A DNA stretch of 8,118 nucleotides from Deltaproteobacteria bacterium (GTDB lineage Bacteria; Desulfobacterota; Desulfuromonadia; Desulfuromonadales; BM103). Position numbers and translations under genes: made by a program. The stretch lies in contig JAFDBW010000091.1 in NCBI GenBank assembly GCA_019313105.1, positions 1 through 8,118 of the forward strand, given 5' to 3'. Each line of letters starts with the position of its first letter. Position 1 is the stretch's first letter. This document shows, one piece after another, positions 1-7,550 of the stretch. The notes beneath the pieces were generated by a model. It was given only the letters and a program-made list of their open reading frames with translations. It was not told the origin of the DNA and made no database searches.

Positions 1-1877
1 AATGGGTCAATGAGAAATTCGGCGGTCTTTTCCCGGCTGAAGAAGACGAAGTCAGGGGGGCTGTGAGTTTCTCCAGGGCCAGTGCATTTGACCGGTTGGA
101 AGCAGAGCCCCCGGTTTCGCTCCACTGTTTTGTTGGTCGACAGGATGCTGCCGAAGCAGAGACCGTTATTGAGCTGATCAGGCAAGCCGGAGAACAGGAC
201 CCTGGCGGCACGGTCGCCGTTCTGGTCCGTTCGCGGAATCACCTGGTCTCGATTGTCGATGCCTTGAAAAAGGCCGGCATGCGCTACCAGGCACAGGATG
301 TCGACCCGTTGACGGGTCGTCCCGTGGTTCAGGATCTCCTCTCGCTGGTCCGCGCCCTGCAGCATCCGGCAGACAGGGTTGCCTGGCTCGCGGTCTTAAG
401 GGCACCCTGGTGCGGCTTGACCTTGAATGACCTTGCCGGCCTGTGTAGCCGAGATGCCAGAAGTACGATCTGGCAATTGCTCAACCGGCCGGCCGATCAG
501 ATCGAGATGTTTGACCAGGTCAGCAAAGATGGCAGACAACGTCTCGCGCGTGTCATGCCGATCCTGAACAGGGCACTGAACAACCGTGGCCGGATCAGCC
601 TGCGCCGCCTGGTTGAATCAACCTGGTTGGCACTGGGTGGCCCGGCTTGTGTCGATGAAGCGGACTTGCTAAACGTCCGCCAGGTGCTGAGCCTGCTGGA
701 AGACTCCGGTGCGGACGTTGTTGTCGAAGAGCTTGAAAGGAAACTCAAACGGCTGTTTGCCGCTCCCGACCCAGAGGCCGGGCCGGATTTACAACTCATG
801 ACGATCCACAAAGCCAAGGGCCTTGAATTCGACACTGTGATCCTGCCTGGTTTGGGGCGCGGCATCCGCTCCCGTGAGCGCGACTTGCTCAGGTGGCTGG
901 AGCATCCGGACTATGAGCTTTTGCTGGCGCCGATTCCTCCCTATGCAAGTGAAGAACAGGACCCGACCTACCAAGCCCTTGGTCATATCCTGAAGGAGAA
1001 GGACGACCTTGAAACCCTGCGCTTGCTCTATGTTGCTGTCACCCGTGCGAAATTGCGTCTACACCTTTTGGGACATGCAAAATTCAATTCGGCAGATGAA
1101 CTTGTTCCATTGTCCGGCTCGCTCCTGTCCGTTGCCTGGCCCGGCTTTGGCGAAGATTTTATCGCCCATGCGATAAACGCAGAGGAAGAGGCGCCGGTTG
1201 AATTGATGCCCCTGCAGCTGAGACGTCTGCCGGCGCAATGGCAGCCACCGCAGCTTGCGCCATCGCTGACGGCCGAGGAGACTCCGACACAGCGGGCATC
1301 GTTGGGGGCACATTACCATGACGCAATGATCAAGTCCCGCCGTACGGAAGAGGGCAGGGTCATCGGAACGCTGGTTCACTTGTGGCTGGAACGGATTGCC
1401 AACGATGGCCCTGACCAGTGGTCGGAAATTGACATCAGGAAGTCGTCCGAGCTGTTCAGGTTGCAGCTGGGTGCGCAAGGCGTCCCTCATGCACGGCTCC
1501 AGCACTGTGCCGCAACAGTAGAGACCTGCCTGATCAACACCCTTGGCAGCGATCGTGGCCGCTGGTTGCTGGAAGACCATCCGGGTGCGCACAACGAGCT
1601 GGCGGTAAACGGTATGATCGATGGCAAGCTGGTCCGGGCAACCATAGATCGCACATTTGTCGACCAAGCCGGGAACAGGTGGGTTGTCGATTACAAAACC
1701 AGCGCTCCGCCGTCCGATGGGATGGAGAGGGAGTCTTTTCTGCTGGAGGAAAAAGTTCGCTATCAGGACCAGCTGCGGGTTTACCTGGAGCTGATACGGC
1801 AGCTGTATTCGGGCCAACCAGCCCGTGCAGCGCTCTATTTCCCACTCTTCGACGGGTGGATCACCGTAGACGAGTAA
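1..1877 (+). CDS. RecB/AddA-like UvrD-type helicase-nuclease, C-terminal part (5' partial)
   Basis: This is the C-terminal half of an ATP-dependent DNA helicase/exonuclease of the kind that processes double-strand breaks for recombination. The frame is open to the left edge (first whole codon at base 3), so the GTG at 63 is an internal codon. Counting from that codon, I see helicase motif IV-like VAVLVRSR (about 52-58), motif V as MTIHKAKGLEFDTV (246-259) and motif VI as LLYVAVTRAK (321-330). A RecB-family PD-(D/E)XK nuclease follows: GTLVHLWLERI (H439), ATIDR (D529), VVDYKT (D543, K545) and the Q/Y helix YQDQLRVYLEL (567-577). Walker A and the first helicase domain must lie upstream; family proteins are usually over 1000 residues. 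An AddB/RecC-type partner is expected upstream but is not visible. AddA and RecB share these motifs, so the subfamily is not settled. No clear terminator follows the stop. Confidence 0.9.
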   Translation, partial: WVNEKFGGLFPAEEDEVRGAVSFSRASAFDRLEAEPPVSLHCFVGRQDAAEAETVIELIRQAGEQDPGGTVAVLVRSRNHLVSIVDALKKAGMRYQAQDVDPLTGRPVVQDLLSLVRALQHPADRVAWLAVLRAPWCGLTLNDLAGLCSRDARSTIWQLLNRPADQIEMFDQVSKDGRQRLARVMPILNRALNNRGRISLRRLVESTWLALGGPACVDEADLLNVRQVLSLLEDSGADVVVEELERKLKRLFAAPDPEAGPDLQLMTIHKAKGLEFDTVILPGLGRGIRSRERDLLRWLEHPDYELLLAPIPPYASEEQDPTYQALGHILKEKDDLETLRLLYVAVTRAKLRLHLLGHAKFNSADELVPLSGSLLSVAWPGFGEDFIAHAINAEEEAPVELMPLQLRRLPAQWQPPQLAPSLTAEETPTQRASLGAHYHDAMIKSRRTEEGRVIGTLVHLWLERIANDGPDQWSEIDIRKSSELFRLQLGAQGVPHARLQHCAATVETCLINTLGSDRGRWLLEDHPGAHNELAVNGMIDGKLVRATIDRTFVDQAGNRWVVDYKTSAPPSDGMERESFLLEEKVRYQDQLRVYLELIRQLYSGQPARAALYFPLFDGWITVDE

Positions 1878-1939
1878 GGGGTATATTTGTTCTTAACTGT
1901 TGCCTGATAACTCCATGATATATATGCAAAAGGACCGTT

Positions 1940-2722
1940 ATGAAAGACAAATATGTACACCTGATCTATTTCTCACCGACCGGCACCACGCGCAAAATAG
2001 TTGATGCTATTGCCGAAGGGCTCTCTGCTGCGCAAACCAATCGTCACGACCTGACCTATGCCTTCGAAAAAGAACAGCAAGATATCGCAGGTGGAGTTGC
2101 CGTTATCGGTATTCCGGTCTACGCCGGGCGGGTTCCCGAGGACTGCCTGGAAAGAATAGCAGGTTACCAGGCGGACGGTGTGCCAGCGGTTCTGGTTGCT
2201 CTTTATGGTAATCGTGAGTTCGAAGATGCGCTGGTGGAGCTGCGGGATGTGGCTATCGAGCAGGGCTTCAATGTGATTGCTGCCGGAGCCTTCATCGGTG
2301 AGCATTCCTACTCTACGCCAAAACGACCGATTGCGGCAGGCAGACCGGATGTCGAGGATCTGCGTCTTGCGGTAAAGTTCGGGCAGGACATCGCTGCGAA
2401 AATTGAACGCGGCGACCTTGAAACCCCGGAAATCGAAGGTCATGTCCCCTACCGGGAGCGGGTGAAGTTCGGTGGTGTTTCTCCGCAAACTGACGCTGAA
2501 CACTGTACCCTTTGTGGAGAGTGTGCCCGGGCCTGTCCCGTTCGTGTTGTTACCGTGTCAGATTCAGTGACAACTCAAGCAGAGAACTGCATCATGTGTT
2601 GTGCCTGCGTCAAAATCTGTCCGGTTGATGCACGACCGTTCAACCATCCCAGGATTGAAGAGAGGAGAGATTTGTTAGTCAGGAATTGTTCCACACCCAA
2701 AACGCCCAGAATATTTCTATAA
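1940..2722 (+). CDS. EFR1 family flavodoxin-ferredoxin protein
   Basis: A 260-residue predicted cytosolic electron-transfer protein that joins an N-terminal flavodoxin-like domain to a C-terminal two-cluster ferredoxin. The FMN phosphate loop is visible as FSPTGTTRK (11-19), and IPVYAGRVP (58-66) fits a second flavin-contacting loop. Two CxxCxxCxxxCP motifs (C189/C192/C195/C199 and C217/C220/C223/C227) should each help bind a [4Fe-4S] cluster. The tail ending in RIFL resembles the conserved EFR1 ending. The partner enzymes of this family are generally unknown, so the role here is only 'low-potential electron carrier'. The ATG is preceded by a good AAGGA ribosome site at 1930-1934. The gene starts 62 bases after the helicase-nuclease stop and could be cotranscribed. 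An AT-rich TATATA stretch at 1919-1924 could instead serve as its own -10, but I see no convincing -35. An extra Cys (C221) lies inside the second motif. Confidence 0.9.
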   Translation: MKDKYVHLIYFSPTGTTRKIVDAIAEGLSAAQTNRHDLTYAFEKEQQDIAGGVAVIGIPVYAGRVPEDCLERIAGYQADGVPAVLVALYGNREFEDALVELRDVAIEQGFNVIAAGAFIGEHSYSTPKRPIAAGRPDVEDLRLAVKFGQDIAAKIERGDLETPEIEGHVPYRERVKFGGVSPQTDAEHCTLCGECARACPVRVVTVSDSVTTQAENCIMCCACVKICPVDARPFNHPRIEERRDLLVRNCSTPKTPRIFL

Positions 2723-2741
2723 ACCTTTTTTCGTCCGCCGG

Positions 2742-2854
2742 GTGCTGGGCCAGTCAGTCCTTCGCCACTCAGTTGAAACCAACAAAAAAAGCCAACAGTC
2801 AATACTTTGCGGAAAGTATCGCCGTTGACTTGATTTATCAGGGTTGCCCAGCAC
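2742..2854. repeat. Dyad-structured intergenic segment between convergent genes
   Basis: A 9-bp inverted repeat (GTGCTGGGC at 2742-2750, GCCCAGCAC at 2846-2854) encloses an inner hairpin with arms ATACTTT (2802-2808) and AAAGTAT (2813-2819) around a GCGG loop. The inner arms extend by GTCA/TGAC across a bulge. Read on the minus strand, the inner hairpin is followed after about ten bases by a run of seven T's (complement of the A-run near 2784-2790). It may therefore end minus-strand transcripts from the small gene next door. The spacing is longer than in a classical intrinsic terminator, so that role is inference; the dyads themselves are direct observation. Confidence 0.35.
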
Positions 2855-2885
2855 GTCGCAGCTTCGTGTTGTGGATCGGCAACTG

Positions 2886-3074
2886 TTACACAACACGCCT
2901 TTCAGCGCCACCGTAATTGGCTTGCCCAGAGTTGCGGATCGGGTCGCGGCCAACAACCACCCATCCGGAAGCACGTTTGAAACTTTTCACGACCTGTTCT
3001 TTGATCAGGTTGTCAAGCAGTTCCGGCTTGACCATGTCGAATCTTCCATCACTGTACATGACTCTGATCATCAT
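2886..3074 (-). CDS. GSU3473 family small protein, function unknown
   Basis: A 62-residue protein that I recognise as a member of the GSU3473 family, small proteins found in Geobacter-type bacteria. Recognisable parts are IRVMYSDGRFDMVKP at the N-terminus, a central KSFKRASGWVVVGRDPIR, and a Gly/Tyr/Arg-rich end (NYGGAERRVV) of the 'GPERR' kind. There is no signal peptide, membrane helix, metal ligand set or catalytic motif, so it is probably cytosolic. The basic, aromatic make-up would suit a binding protein, but that is speculation. Two ATG codons stand in tandem at 3074-3069; a strong GAGGGG-type ribosome site a few bases upstream (complement of about 3078-3084) supports starting here. It lies 83 bases downstream of the SlyD-like isomerase in the same direction and may be cotranscribed with it. 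Family recognition is from memory and no function is known to me. Confidence 0.82.
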   Translation of the reverse strand: MMIRVMYSDGRFDMVKPELLDNLIKEQVVKSFKRASGWVVVGRDPIRNSGQANYGGAERRVV

Positions 3075-3157
3075 GATACACCCCTCGTCCTCAATATTTC
3101 CAGCACCTTAACAGAAAACTGGCAATCGTTCAAAGGGTAAATGTCGTTAACCTTTTT

Positions 3158-3601
3158 CTAGTTCAATGTAGGCCTGTCAATTGAGACAACTTCTATCTGC
3201 AGGATCAGTGAACGGCCGGCCAACGGGTGATTGGCATCAAGGGTAACCGTCTGTTCGTCCCGGGTCATGATTTCCATCTGAAAAACCGTTCCGTCAGCGG
3301 CCGTTACTTCAAGTTTGTCACCGACGGCGAGCGTCAACCCTTTTGGCAGGGCTTTGATGTCAACGACTTCAATCAGCTTTTTCTGGTGCACGCCGTAACC
3401 CTGTTCAGGAGGAACAGTCACGGTCTTCTGGTCGCCGACTTCCATGCCAATAACAGCGAGTTCCAACCCCGGGAGAACTTCGTTCTCGCCCAGGACAAAG
3501 CTCAGCGGATCGTTGTCACCCGAAGCATCAAAAACGCTGCCGTCGTCGAGCAGGCCTTGAAATGTGATGGTAACGGTGTCACCTTCCTGCGCTTTGTTCA
3601 T
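3158..3601 (-). CDS. FKBP-type peptidyl-prolyl cis-trans isomerase, SlyD/SlpA-like
   Basis: A 147-residue cytosolic prolyl isomerase and folding helper. The FKBP half has DTVTITFQGLLDDGSVFDAS (8-27) and SFVLGENEVLPGLELAVIGM (34-53), followed by VGDQKTVTVPPEQGYG (55-70). A SlyD-type insert-in-flap chaperone segment occupies roughly 71-122, and the fold closes with the family signature DANHPLAGRSLILQIEV (122-138). The length fits the short SlyD/SlpA class; the His/Cys-rich metal-binding tail of E. coli SlyD is absent, so nickel handling is not supported. There is no signal peptide. The ATG at 3601 has a GGAG ribosome site about eight bases upstream, and a near-consensus promoter lies just beyond it. 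The gene is divergent from the tail-specific protease and upstream of the GSU3473-family gene on the same strand. Confidence 0.93.
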   Translation of the reverse strand: MNKAQEGDTVTITFQGLLDDGSVFDASGDNDPLSFVLGENEVLPGLELAVIGMEVGDQKTVTVPPEQGYGVHQKKLIEVVDIKALPKGLTLAVGDKLEVTAADGTVFQMEIMTRDEQTVTLDANHPLAGRSLILQIEVVSIDRPTLN

Positions 3602-3629
3602 CGCTCTCCATCCGGTTCAGTATGTTCTT

Positions 3630-3658
3630 TTGATAACTTGACTGCGACTGATTGTCAA
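3630..3658 (-). promoter_or_regulatory. Sigma70-type promoter for the SlyD-like gene
   Basis: Read on the minus strand there is a perfect TTGACA (3658-3653), a 17-base spacer and TATCAA (3635-3630). Transcription should start near 3623, leaving a short leader that contains the GGAG ribosome site before the ATG at 3601. The boxes and spacing are direct observation; promoter activity is inferred. Confidence 0.6.
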
Positions 3659-3691
3659 GGTGATTGCCAGAAGATATCCAGCTGGGTTATT

Positions 3692-3720
3692 ATGTGAAGA
3701 TATGTATAAAAACATATAAT
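3692..3720 (+). promoter_or_regulatory. prc: Probable promoter of the tail-specific protease, with an overlapping dyad
   Basis: A perfect TATAAT (3715-3720) lies 26 bases before the ATG at 3747, but the -35 region at about 3692-3697 matches consensus poorly, which hints at an activator or weak basal expression. A dyad, ATATGT (3700-3705) and ACATAT (3712-3717), overlaps the -10 box, so a bound protein there could block polymerase. The leader also carries an AAGGA ribosome site near 3733-3737. Confidence 0.45.
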
Positions 3721-3746
3721 CTGATCTGTAATAAGGATGCTCCGAT

Positions 3747-5894
3747 ATGACAAGAAGAAAAAGATGGTTCCGCGCTATTCTGGTCAGTGTGACGTTGTTG
3801 CTCGCCGGTTTGTTCTTTTTGCCGGCGCCGATGAATGCAACGACGCCCGATGATCTGGATGAGAACAGAGCCCGCCTCCTCACTTATGTTTTACGGCGCC
3901 AGGTTGAGAACCACTTCAGCGGCAAGAATCTTGACGACAATCTGTCAAGAGCGGCATTTCAACTGTATGTCAAGCAGCTGGATTATCAAAAACGCCTGCT
4001 CCTGGCGGCTGAAGTCGACCAATTGGAGGTCTTTGCCGACAAGATCGATGATGAAATTCAGAGTGGCCGTATTGTCCTCGCACCACAGGCCTTCCAACTG
4101 CTCGGCAATAGTGTGGAGCGTGCCGAAAAGCTGGTTGAAAAAGCCCTGGCGGCGCCATTTGACTTCACGGTCGCCGAGATTTACGAGACAGACCCGGAAA
4201 AGCTCGAATTCTGTGTCACGGAAGCCGAGTTGGCAGAACGCTGGCGCACTGATCTCAAGTACCGCACCCTGACGCGTTATCTCAACCTGCTTGAAGACGC
4301 CGAAGTTAAGGACCCACTGAATGTCTCTGCCGAGTTACAGCAGGAGAAAGAACTGGAAGCCCGTGAGAAAGTACGTAAACAGTATCACCAGTACTTCGAA
4401 CGGCTGAAAAAGGAGACTCTCAAGGAACATTACGATCGCTATCTGAATGCATTTGCCCGTGCCTTTGATCCACATACAACCTACATGGCTCCTCAGTCGA
4501 AAGAAGACTTCGACATCGGTATGCGCGGGTCGCTGGAAGGGATTGGCGCGACTCTACGTGAAGAAGACGGTTACACCAAGGTGGTCAAGGTTATCCCCGG
4601 CAGCGCCGCTGACCGGCAGGGGCAACTGCAGGCCGACGATGTCATTCTCGCCGTTGGCCAGGTTGATGACGAACCGGTTGATGTCACCGATATGCGATTG
4701 CGTGATACCGTTGCCCTGATCAGGGGCAAAAAGGGCACGGAAGTTCGTCTTACTATACGTCGCCCCGGAATCAAAAACCTTGTCATACCGATTGTCCGTG
4801 ATGTCGTCATCATCGAGGAGTCCTTTGTCAAGTCGACGATGGTCACTGATCCGGATACGGGCAACCGTTACGGTTACATCAAGGTGCCGAGCTTCTACCG
4901 GGATTTCGAATCGACCCGGAATGGCGGTAAGGGCCGCAATTCAACAGATGATGTCAGAAAGGCGATCGAGGCCTTTGACGTCAAGCAGATGACTGGTCTC
5001 ATCCTGGATCTCAGGAATAACGGCGGCGGGGCCCTGACCGATGCCGTTGGTATCGCCGGGCTGTTTATTGGCGAAGGGCCTGTCGTGCAGGTGCGCAACG
5101 GCGATGGTGGATCGAAAGTGCTGCGAAACTACAGCAAGGAGGTCGCCTATCACGGGCCGTTGGTCGTCATGGTGAACCAGTTCAGCGCCTCGGCCTCCGA
5201 GATCGTCGCCGGGGCACTTCAGGACTACGGCAGGGCCGTGATCGTTGGCAGTGAGCATACCCATGGCAAAGGCACCGTGCAGGTCATTATGGACTTGGAT
5301 GACAGCCTGACGTTGCGCAACATGCGCCAGTATATGCCGCTCGGAGCGCTGAAGATCACGACCCAGAAGTTCTACCGGGTCAGCGGAGACTCCACTCAGT
5401 ATCGCGGGGTTGTCCCGGACATTATCCTGCCGGACCGCAGTCAATACAACGAGTATGGTGAACGTTATCTGGACTACAGCCTGCCCTGGGATCGTATTGA
5501 AGAGGTTGAGCATAAGGAATGGCCGTCCTTTGACCGGAAGGCTTTGAACGCCAAAAGCCATGACAGGGTTGCCGCCAGTGAAGAGTTTGCAGAAATACAA
5601 CGCCTTGCCGACGCAATAGGAGAACGTATTAAGGATACCCACCAGTCGCTGTTGATCAACGACGTCGTCAAAGAGAGAGAAGATTTGCAGGGAGCGGACA
5701 GTCAGCACGCAATGGTCGGTATCGAAGAGAAGGATGATGAGCCTGCTGATGACGAGGCGGAGTTAGAAAAACAGAGTCCAGCAGAAAAGCTGCTTGCCGC
5801 TGTTCTGAAAGATGCCTATGTCAAGGAATCAATGGCGATTCTTGTCGATCTGGCTGAACAACGTACTGAGATTGCCGGAAAAAGCAATAAATAG
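3747..5894 (+). CDS. prc: Tail-specific (C-terminal processing) periplasmic protease Prc, S41 family
   Basis: A 715-residue serine protease that degrades or trims envelope proteins from their C-termini. A Sec-type signal sequence is evident: basic MTRRKRWFR, then a hydrophobic stretch to about residue 25, with cleavage possible near residue 31. An N-terminal helical domain (about 40-245) with LNAFARAFDPHTTYMAP (233-249) leads into a PDZ domain (about 255-350). The S41 protease core (about 375-565) contains GLILDLRNNGGGAL (417-430). By alignment from memory to the E. coli Prc Ser/Asp/Lys set, the candidates are S482 in FSASASE, D493 in QDYGRA and K508 in THGKGTVQ; the D-K spacing is one residue longer here. 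The C-terminal part (about 575-715), including LPWDRIE, is typical of the long Prc type. Residues 659-673 are acidic and probably flexible. It has its own promoter and ends at a strong hairpin, so it is likely monocistronic. Confidence 0.95.
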   Translation: MTRRKRWFRAILVSVTLLLAGLFFLPAPMNATTPDDLDENRARLLTYVLRRQVENHFSGKNLDDNLSRAAFQLYVKQLDYQKRLLLAAEVDQLEVFADKIDDEIQSGRIVLAPQAFQLLGNSVERAEKLVEKALAAPFDFTVAEIYETDPEKLEFCVTEAELAERWRTDLKYRTLTRYLNLLEDAEVKDPLNVSAELQQEKELEAREKVRKQYHQYFERLKKETLKEHYDRYLNAFARAFDPHTTYMAPQSKEDFDIGMRGSLEGIGATLREEDGYTKVVKVIPGSAADRQGQLQADDVILAVGQVDDEPVDVTDMRLRDTVALIRGKKGTEVRLTIRRPGIKNLVIPIVRDVVIIEESFVKSTMVTDPDTGNRYGYIKVPSFYRDFESTRNGGKGRNSTDDVRKAIEAFDVKQMTGLILDLRNNGGGALTDAVGIAGLFIGEGPVVQVRNGDGGSKVLRNYSKEVAYHGPLVVMVNQFSASASEIVAGALQDYGRAVIVGSEHTHGKGTVQVIMDLDDSLTLRNMRQYMPLGALKITTQKFYRVSGDSTQYRGVVPDIILPDRSQYNEYGERYLDYSLPWDRIEEVEHKEWPSFDRKALNAKSHDRVAASEEFAEIQRLADAIGERIKDTHQSLLINDVVKEREDLQGADSQHAMVGIEEKDDEPADDEAELEKQSPAEKLLAAVLKDAYVKESMAILVDLAEQRTEIAGKSNK

Positions 5895-5962
5895 CAGGTT
5901 TGCGACCTTAGAGAAGCGTTTACATAGCGACATATAAGGTGTTGAAAAACTTTATAATACAG

Positions 5963-5999
5963 AACAATCCCCCATGGCTTGTAGCCATGGGGGATTGTT
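5963..5999 (+). terminator. Intrinsic terminator after prc
   Basis: A perfect 17-bp inverted repeat (5963-5979 and 5983-5999) with a three-base TGT loop and a run of five G-C pairs mid-stem stands about 70 bases after the prc stop. The T content just after the stem is modest (the terminal TT pairs plus TGTTG), but the stem is very stable. It is probably the end of the prc transcript. Confidence 0.75.
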
Positions 6000-6321
6000 T
6001 GTTGCACTCTATAATTCCAGTAATAAATCTCCGCTGAGGGTATCTGCGAACACGACTAAATGGTGTTATGAGGGGGCAGGTGGTGACTTATAAATCTCTA
6101 GGCAATCTAGGAATACGGAATGGAGACTCATAAGACGCTTTCAGGGAGTTGTAGTGTCCTAAATTGCGGGCGATTGACACACCCCAAAAATCGTTCCAGA
6201 GGCGCTACTTGTAAGTATGGTCGGCTAAAAGAGCCTGTCTCTGAAGAATTTGAATAGCGTTATAAGTGGATAAACTTCCTTAAATATGGAATATTCATGC
6301 CGGAAGAGAAAGAAACTTACC
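6000..6321. other. Intergenic stretch without a supported gene
   Basis: I see no open frame with protein character on either strand. A GTGTC/GACAC inverted pair (6154-6158 and 6176-6180) lies within a segment that could be an old insertion-sequence end upstream of the IS3 remnant, but I cannot match it to a named element. Frequent stops in all frames suggest decayed or non-coding DNA. Confidence 0.4.
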
Positions 6322-6396
6322 ATGAGCAAGAGAACCAGACGGAATCATTCACCGGCATTCAAGACGAAACTGGCAAATAACGTGCGGTACAATTAG
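6322..6396 (+). pseudogene. Remnant of IS3-family transposase OrfA (first ~18 codons)
   Basis: An ATG opens a 24-codon frame beginning MSKRTRRNHSPAFKTKLA and then reading NNVRYN before a TAG. The first 18 residues match the familiar start of IS3-family OrfA proteins (MSKR..RNHSPAFKAKVAL...), the small DNA-binding subunit. The helix-turn-helix and leucine zipper that should follow, and all of OrfB, are missing. This is therefore the decayed 5' end of an insertion sequence, cut within a few bases of codon 18 (about 6375). Family identification is from memory of the motif; I could not place the element's terminal inverted repeat. Confidence 0.7.
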
Positions 6397-6429
6397 CTCC
6401 TTTATTACAGTTCCTTAGGTTTTGTACCG
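6385..6429. repeat. 8-bp inverted repeat at the IS3 remnant breakpoint
   Basis: CGGTACAA (6385-6392) is repeated in inverted form as TTGTACCG (6422-6429) with 29 bases between. It begins just where the OrfA similarity ends. It could be the footprint of a second small insertion, a regulator site pair, or chance. Confidence 0.3.
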
Positions 6430-6578
6430 TTCAGTCAGGAGTGTAAAGTGTAAGGTTTCCGACAGATATTCACTGCAATGTTTCCTGATAATTTCACTCT
6501 CTCACTAGTCAGACAAGCAGTGTCATCTCAAGCATATACTGAACGATATAAATCTACAGAAATGGGCGGTAACGGGTC

Positions 6579-7304
6579 ATGTCAAAAAGTTTCTTCATGG
6601 AACTGAACGCAAAGCTAAATAACAAGCCTGCCTTGCCGAGGGCTCTTCCATTCGTCTTATTTATGGCGTTTGTTGGACTCGAAGAATTTGCCAGAGCTTT
6701 ACGCAACTGGCAAGCGATATCCTTTAGCGATGTTGACCTCTACTGGCTCTATCCGCCGAAAGCCATTCTGACAGGACTAGTCTTGATCTTTCTATGGAGA
6801 CAGTACAGCGAAGTCAAATGGCGCGAACTCCTTGCAGGCATTCACACTTCGATTAGTTGCCTGTGTGGTGTCATCGTTTTTCTTCTTTGGATCAATATGG
6901 ACTGGGCCTTTGGGACCACGACAGTGCCTCAGGGGTTCGATCCTGGACTGATTGACAACAATGTCATTCGTTGGTTGATGATTGCATGCAGGGTTGCTGG
7001 TGCAGTCCTTGTCGTACCTGTCATGGAGGAGATTTTCTGGCGCTCATTTCTGCTGAGATACATCATTGCGAACGACTTCACTAAAGTCCCGGTAGGTCAA
7101 TTCACGATTTTTTCATTTGCCGTTGTCGTGGTCCTTTTTGGCCTGGAGCATAATTACTTCCTTGCAGGAATGATGGCCGGAGCGTTCTTCAATCTATTGC
7201 TCTACTACACGAAGAGTATTGCTCAGTGTATCCTCTCTCATGCTGTTGCAAACCTCTGCCTTGCGTACTATGTTCTCACGACAGGGTACTGGCGTTTTTG
7301 GTAA
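6579..7304 (+). CDS. Exosortase-associated CPBP (CAAX prenyl protease-related) intramembrane protease
   Basis: A 241-residue multi-pass membrane protein of the CPBP/Abi family, matching in my memory the exosortase-associated 'CAAX prenyl protease-related' group (TIGR03008 type). The metalloprotease motifs are present: VVPVMEEIFWRSFLLR (145-160; E150, E151, R155), LFGLEHNYFLAG (186-197; H191) and LSHAVANL (219-226; H221, N225). The closing LTTGYWRFW is also typical of the group. Hydrophobic segments lie at about 22-34, 62-74, 88-104, 131-149, 174-189, 193-210 and 214-233. The family's substrate is not established; it occurs in genomes that sort PEP-CTERM proteins. The ATG has only a weak GGCGGT-like ribosome site, and TATAAA at 6547-6552 is a possible -10 with no good -35. 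It is flanked on both sides by insertion-sequence debris and is not in an operon; a PEP-CTERM gene lies about 530 bases away, convergent. Confidence 0.88.
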   Translation: MSKSFFMELNAKLNNKPALPRALPFVLFMAFVGLEEFARALRNWQAISFSDVDLYWLYPPKAILTGLVLIFLWRQYSEVKWRELLAGIHTSISCLCGVIVFLLWINMDWAFGTTTVPQGFDPGLIDNNVIRWLMIACRVAGAVLVVPVMEEIFWRSFLLRYIIANDFTKVPVGQFTIFSFAVVVVLFGLEHNYFLAGMMAGAFFNLLLYYTKSIAQCILSHAVANLCLAYYVLTTGYWRFW

Positions 7305-7550
7305 GGATTAAGGTGTGTGTCGGACTCAACAAAGCCCGCTACTATTCGGTGTTTTCTATGGGCATATTAGCGCGCGCTCGTTCCATGGATATTCTATACC
7401 GAGTTCGGTAGGTCAAGATGATCGTTAATTTGTCGTTTATCTCAACCCGCTAGGAGCCTTAGAAAAACACATTCTGGTAAATCACGACTGCCAGGACGGA
7501 TTTAAAAGCCTTCACCTGATTCTTTAATAGCCGGTGACCATGCATATTCT
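7305..7550. other. Gene-poor interval after the CPBP protease
   Basis: No open frame with protein character and no clear terminator for the protease gene. Two dyads are visible: a 10-base palindrome AGCGCGCGCT at 7369-7378, and TACCGA/TCGGTA around a two-base centre at 7397-7410. The second has the shape of a regulator operator, but no regulator gene or intact downstream frame accompanies it. Confidence 0.35.

Noticed and set aside
63..65. GTG as the start of the helicase-nuclease gene
   Set aside because: The frame continues open to base 3 with plausible coding sequence, and the ATPase half required by the family is missing, so the true start is upstream of the window.
1059..1817. A 252-codon open frame on the minus strand inside the helicase-nuclease gene
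   Set aside because: The plus strand encodes clear helicase and nuclease motifs throughout; the minus frame shows no family character and is a shadow.
3227..3697. A 156-codon plus-strand frame opposite the prolyl isomerase
   Set aside because: The minus strand carries the clear FKBP/SlyD signature; the plus frame has no family resemblance and overlaps the divergent promoters.
4941..5708. A 255-codon open frame on the minus strand inside prc
   Set aside because: It lies opposite the S41 catalytic core and has no recognisable domain; it results from codon bias of the real gene.
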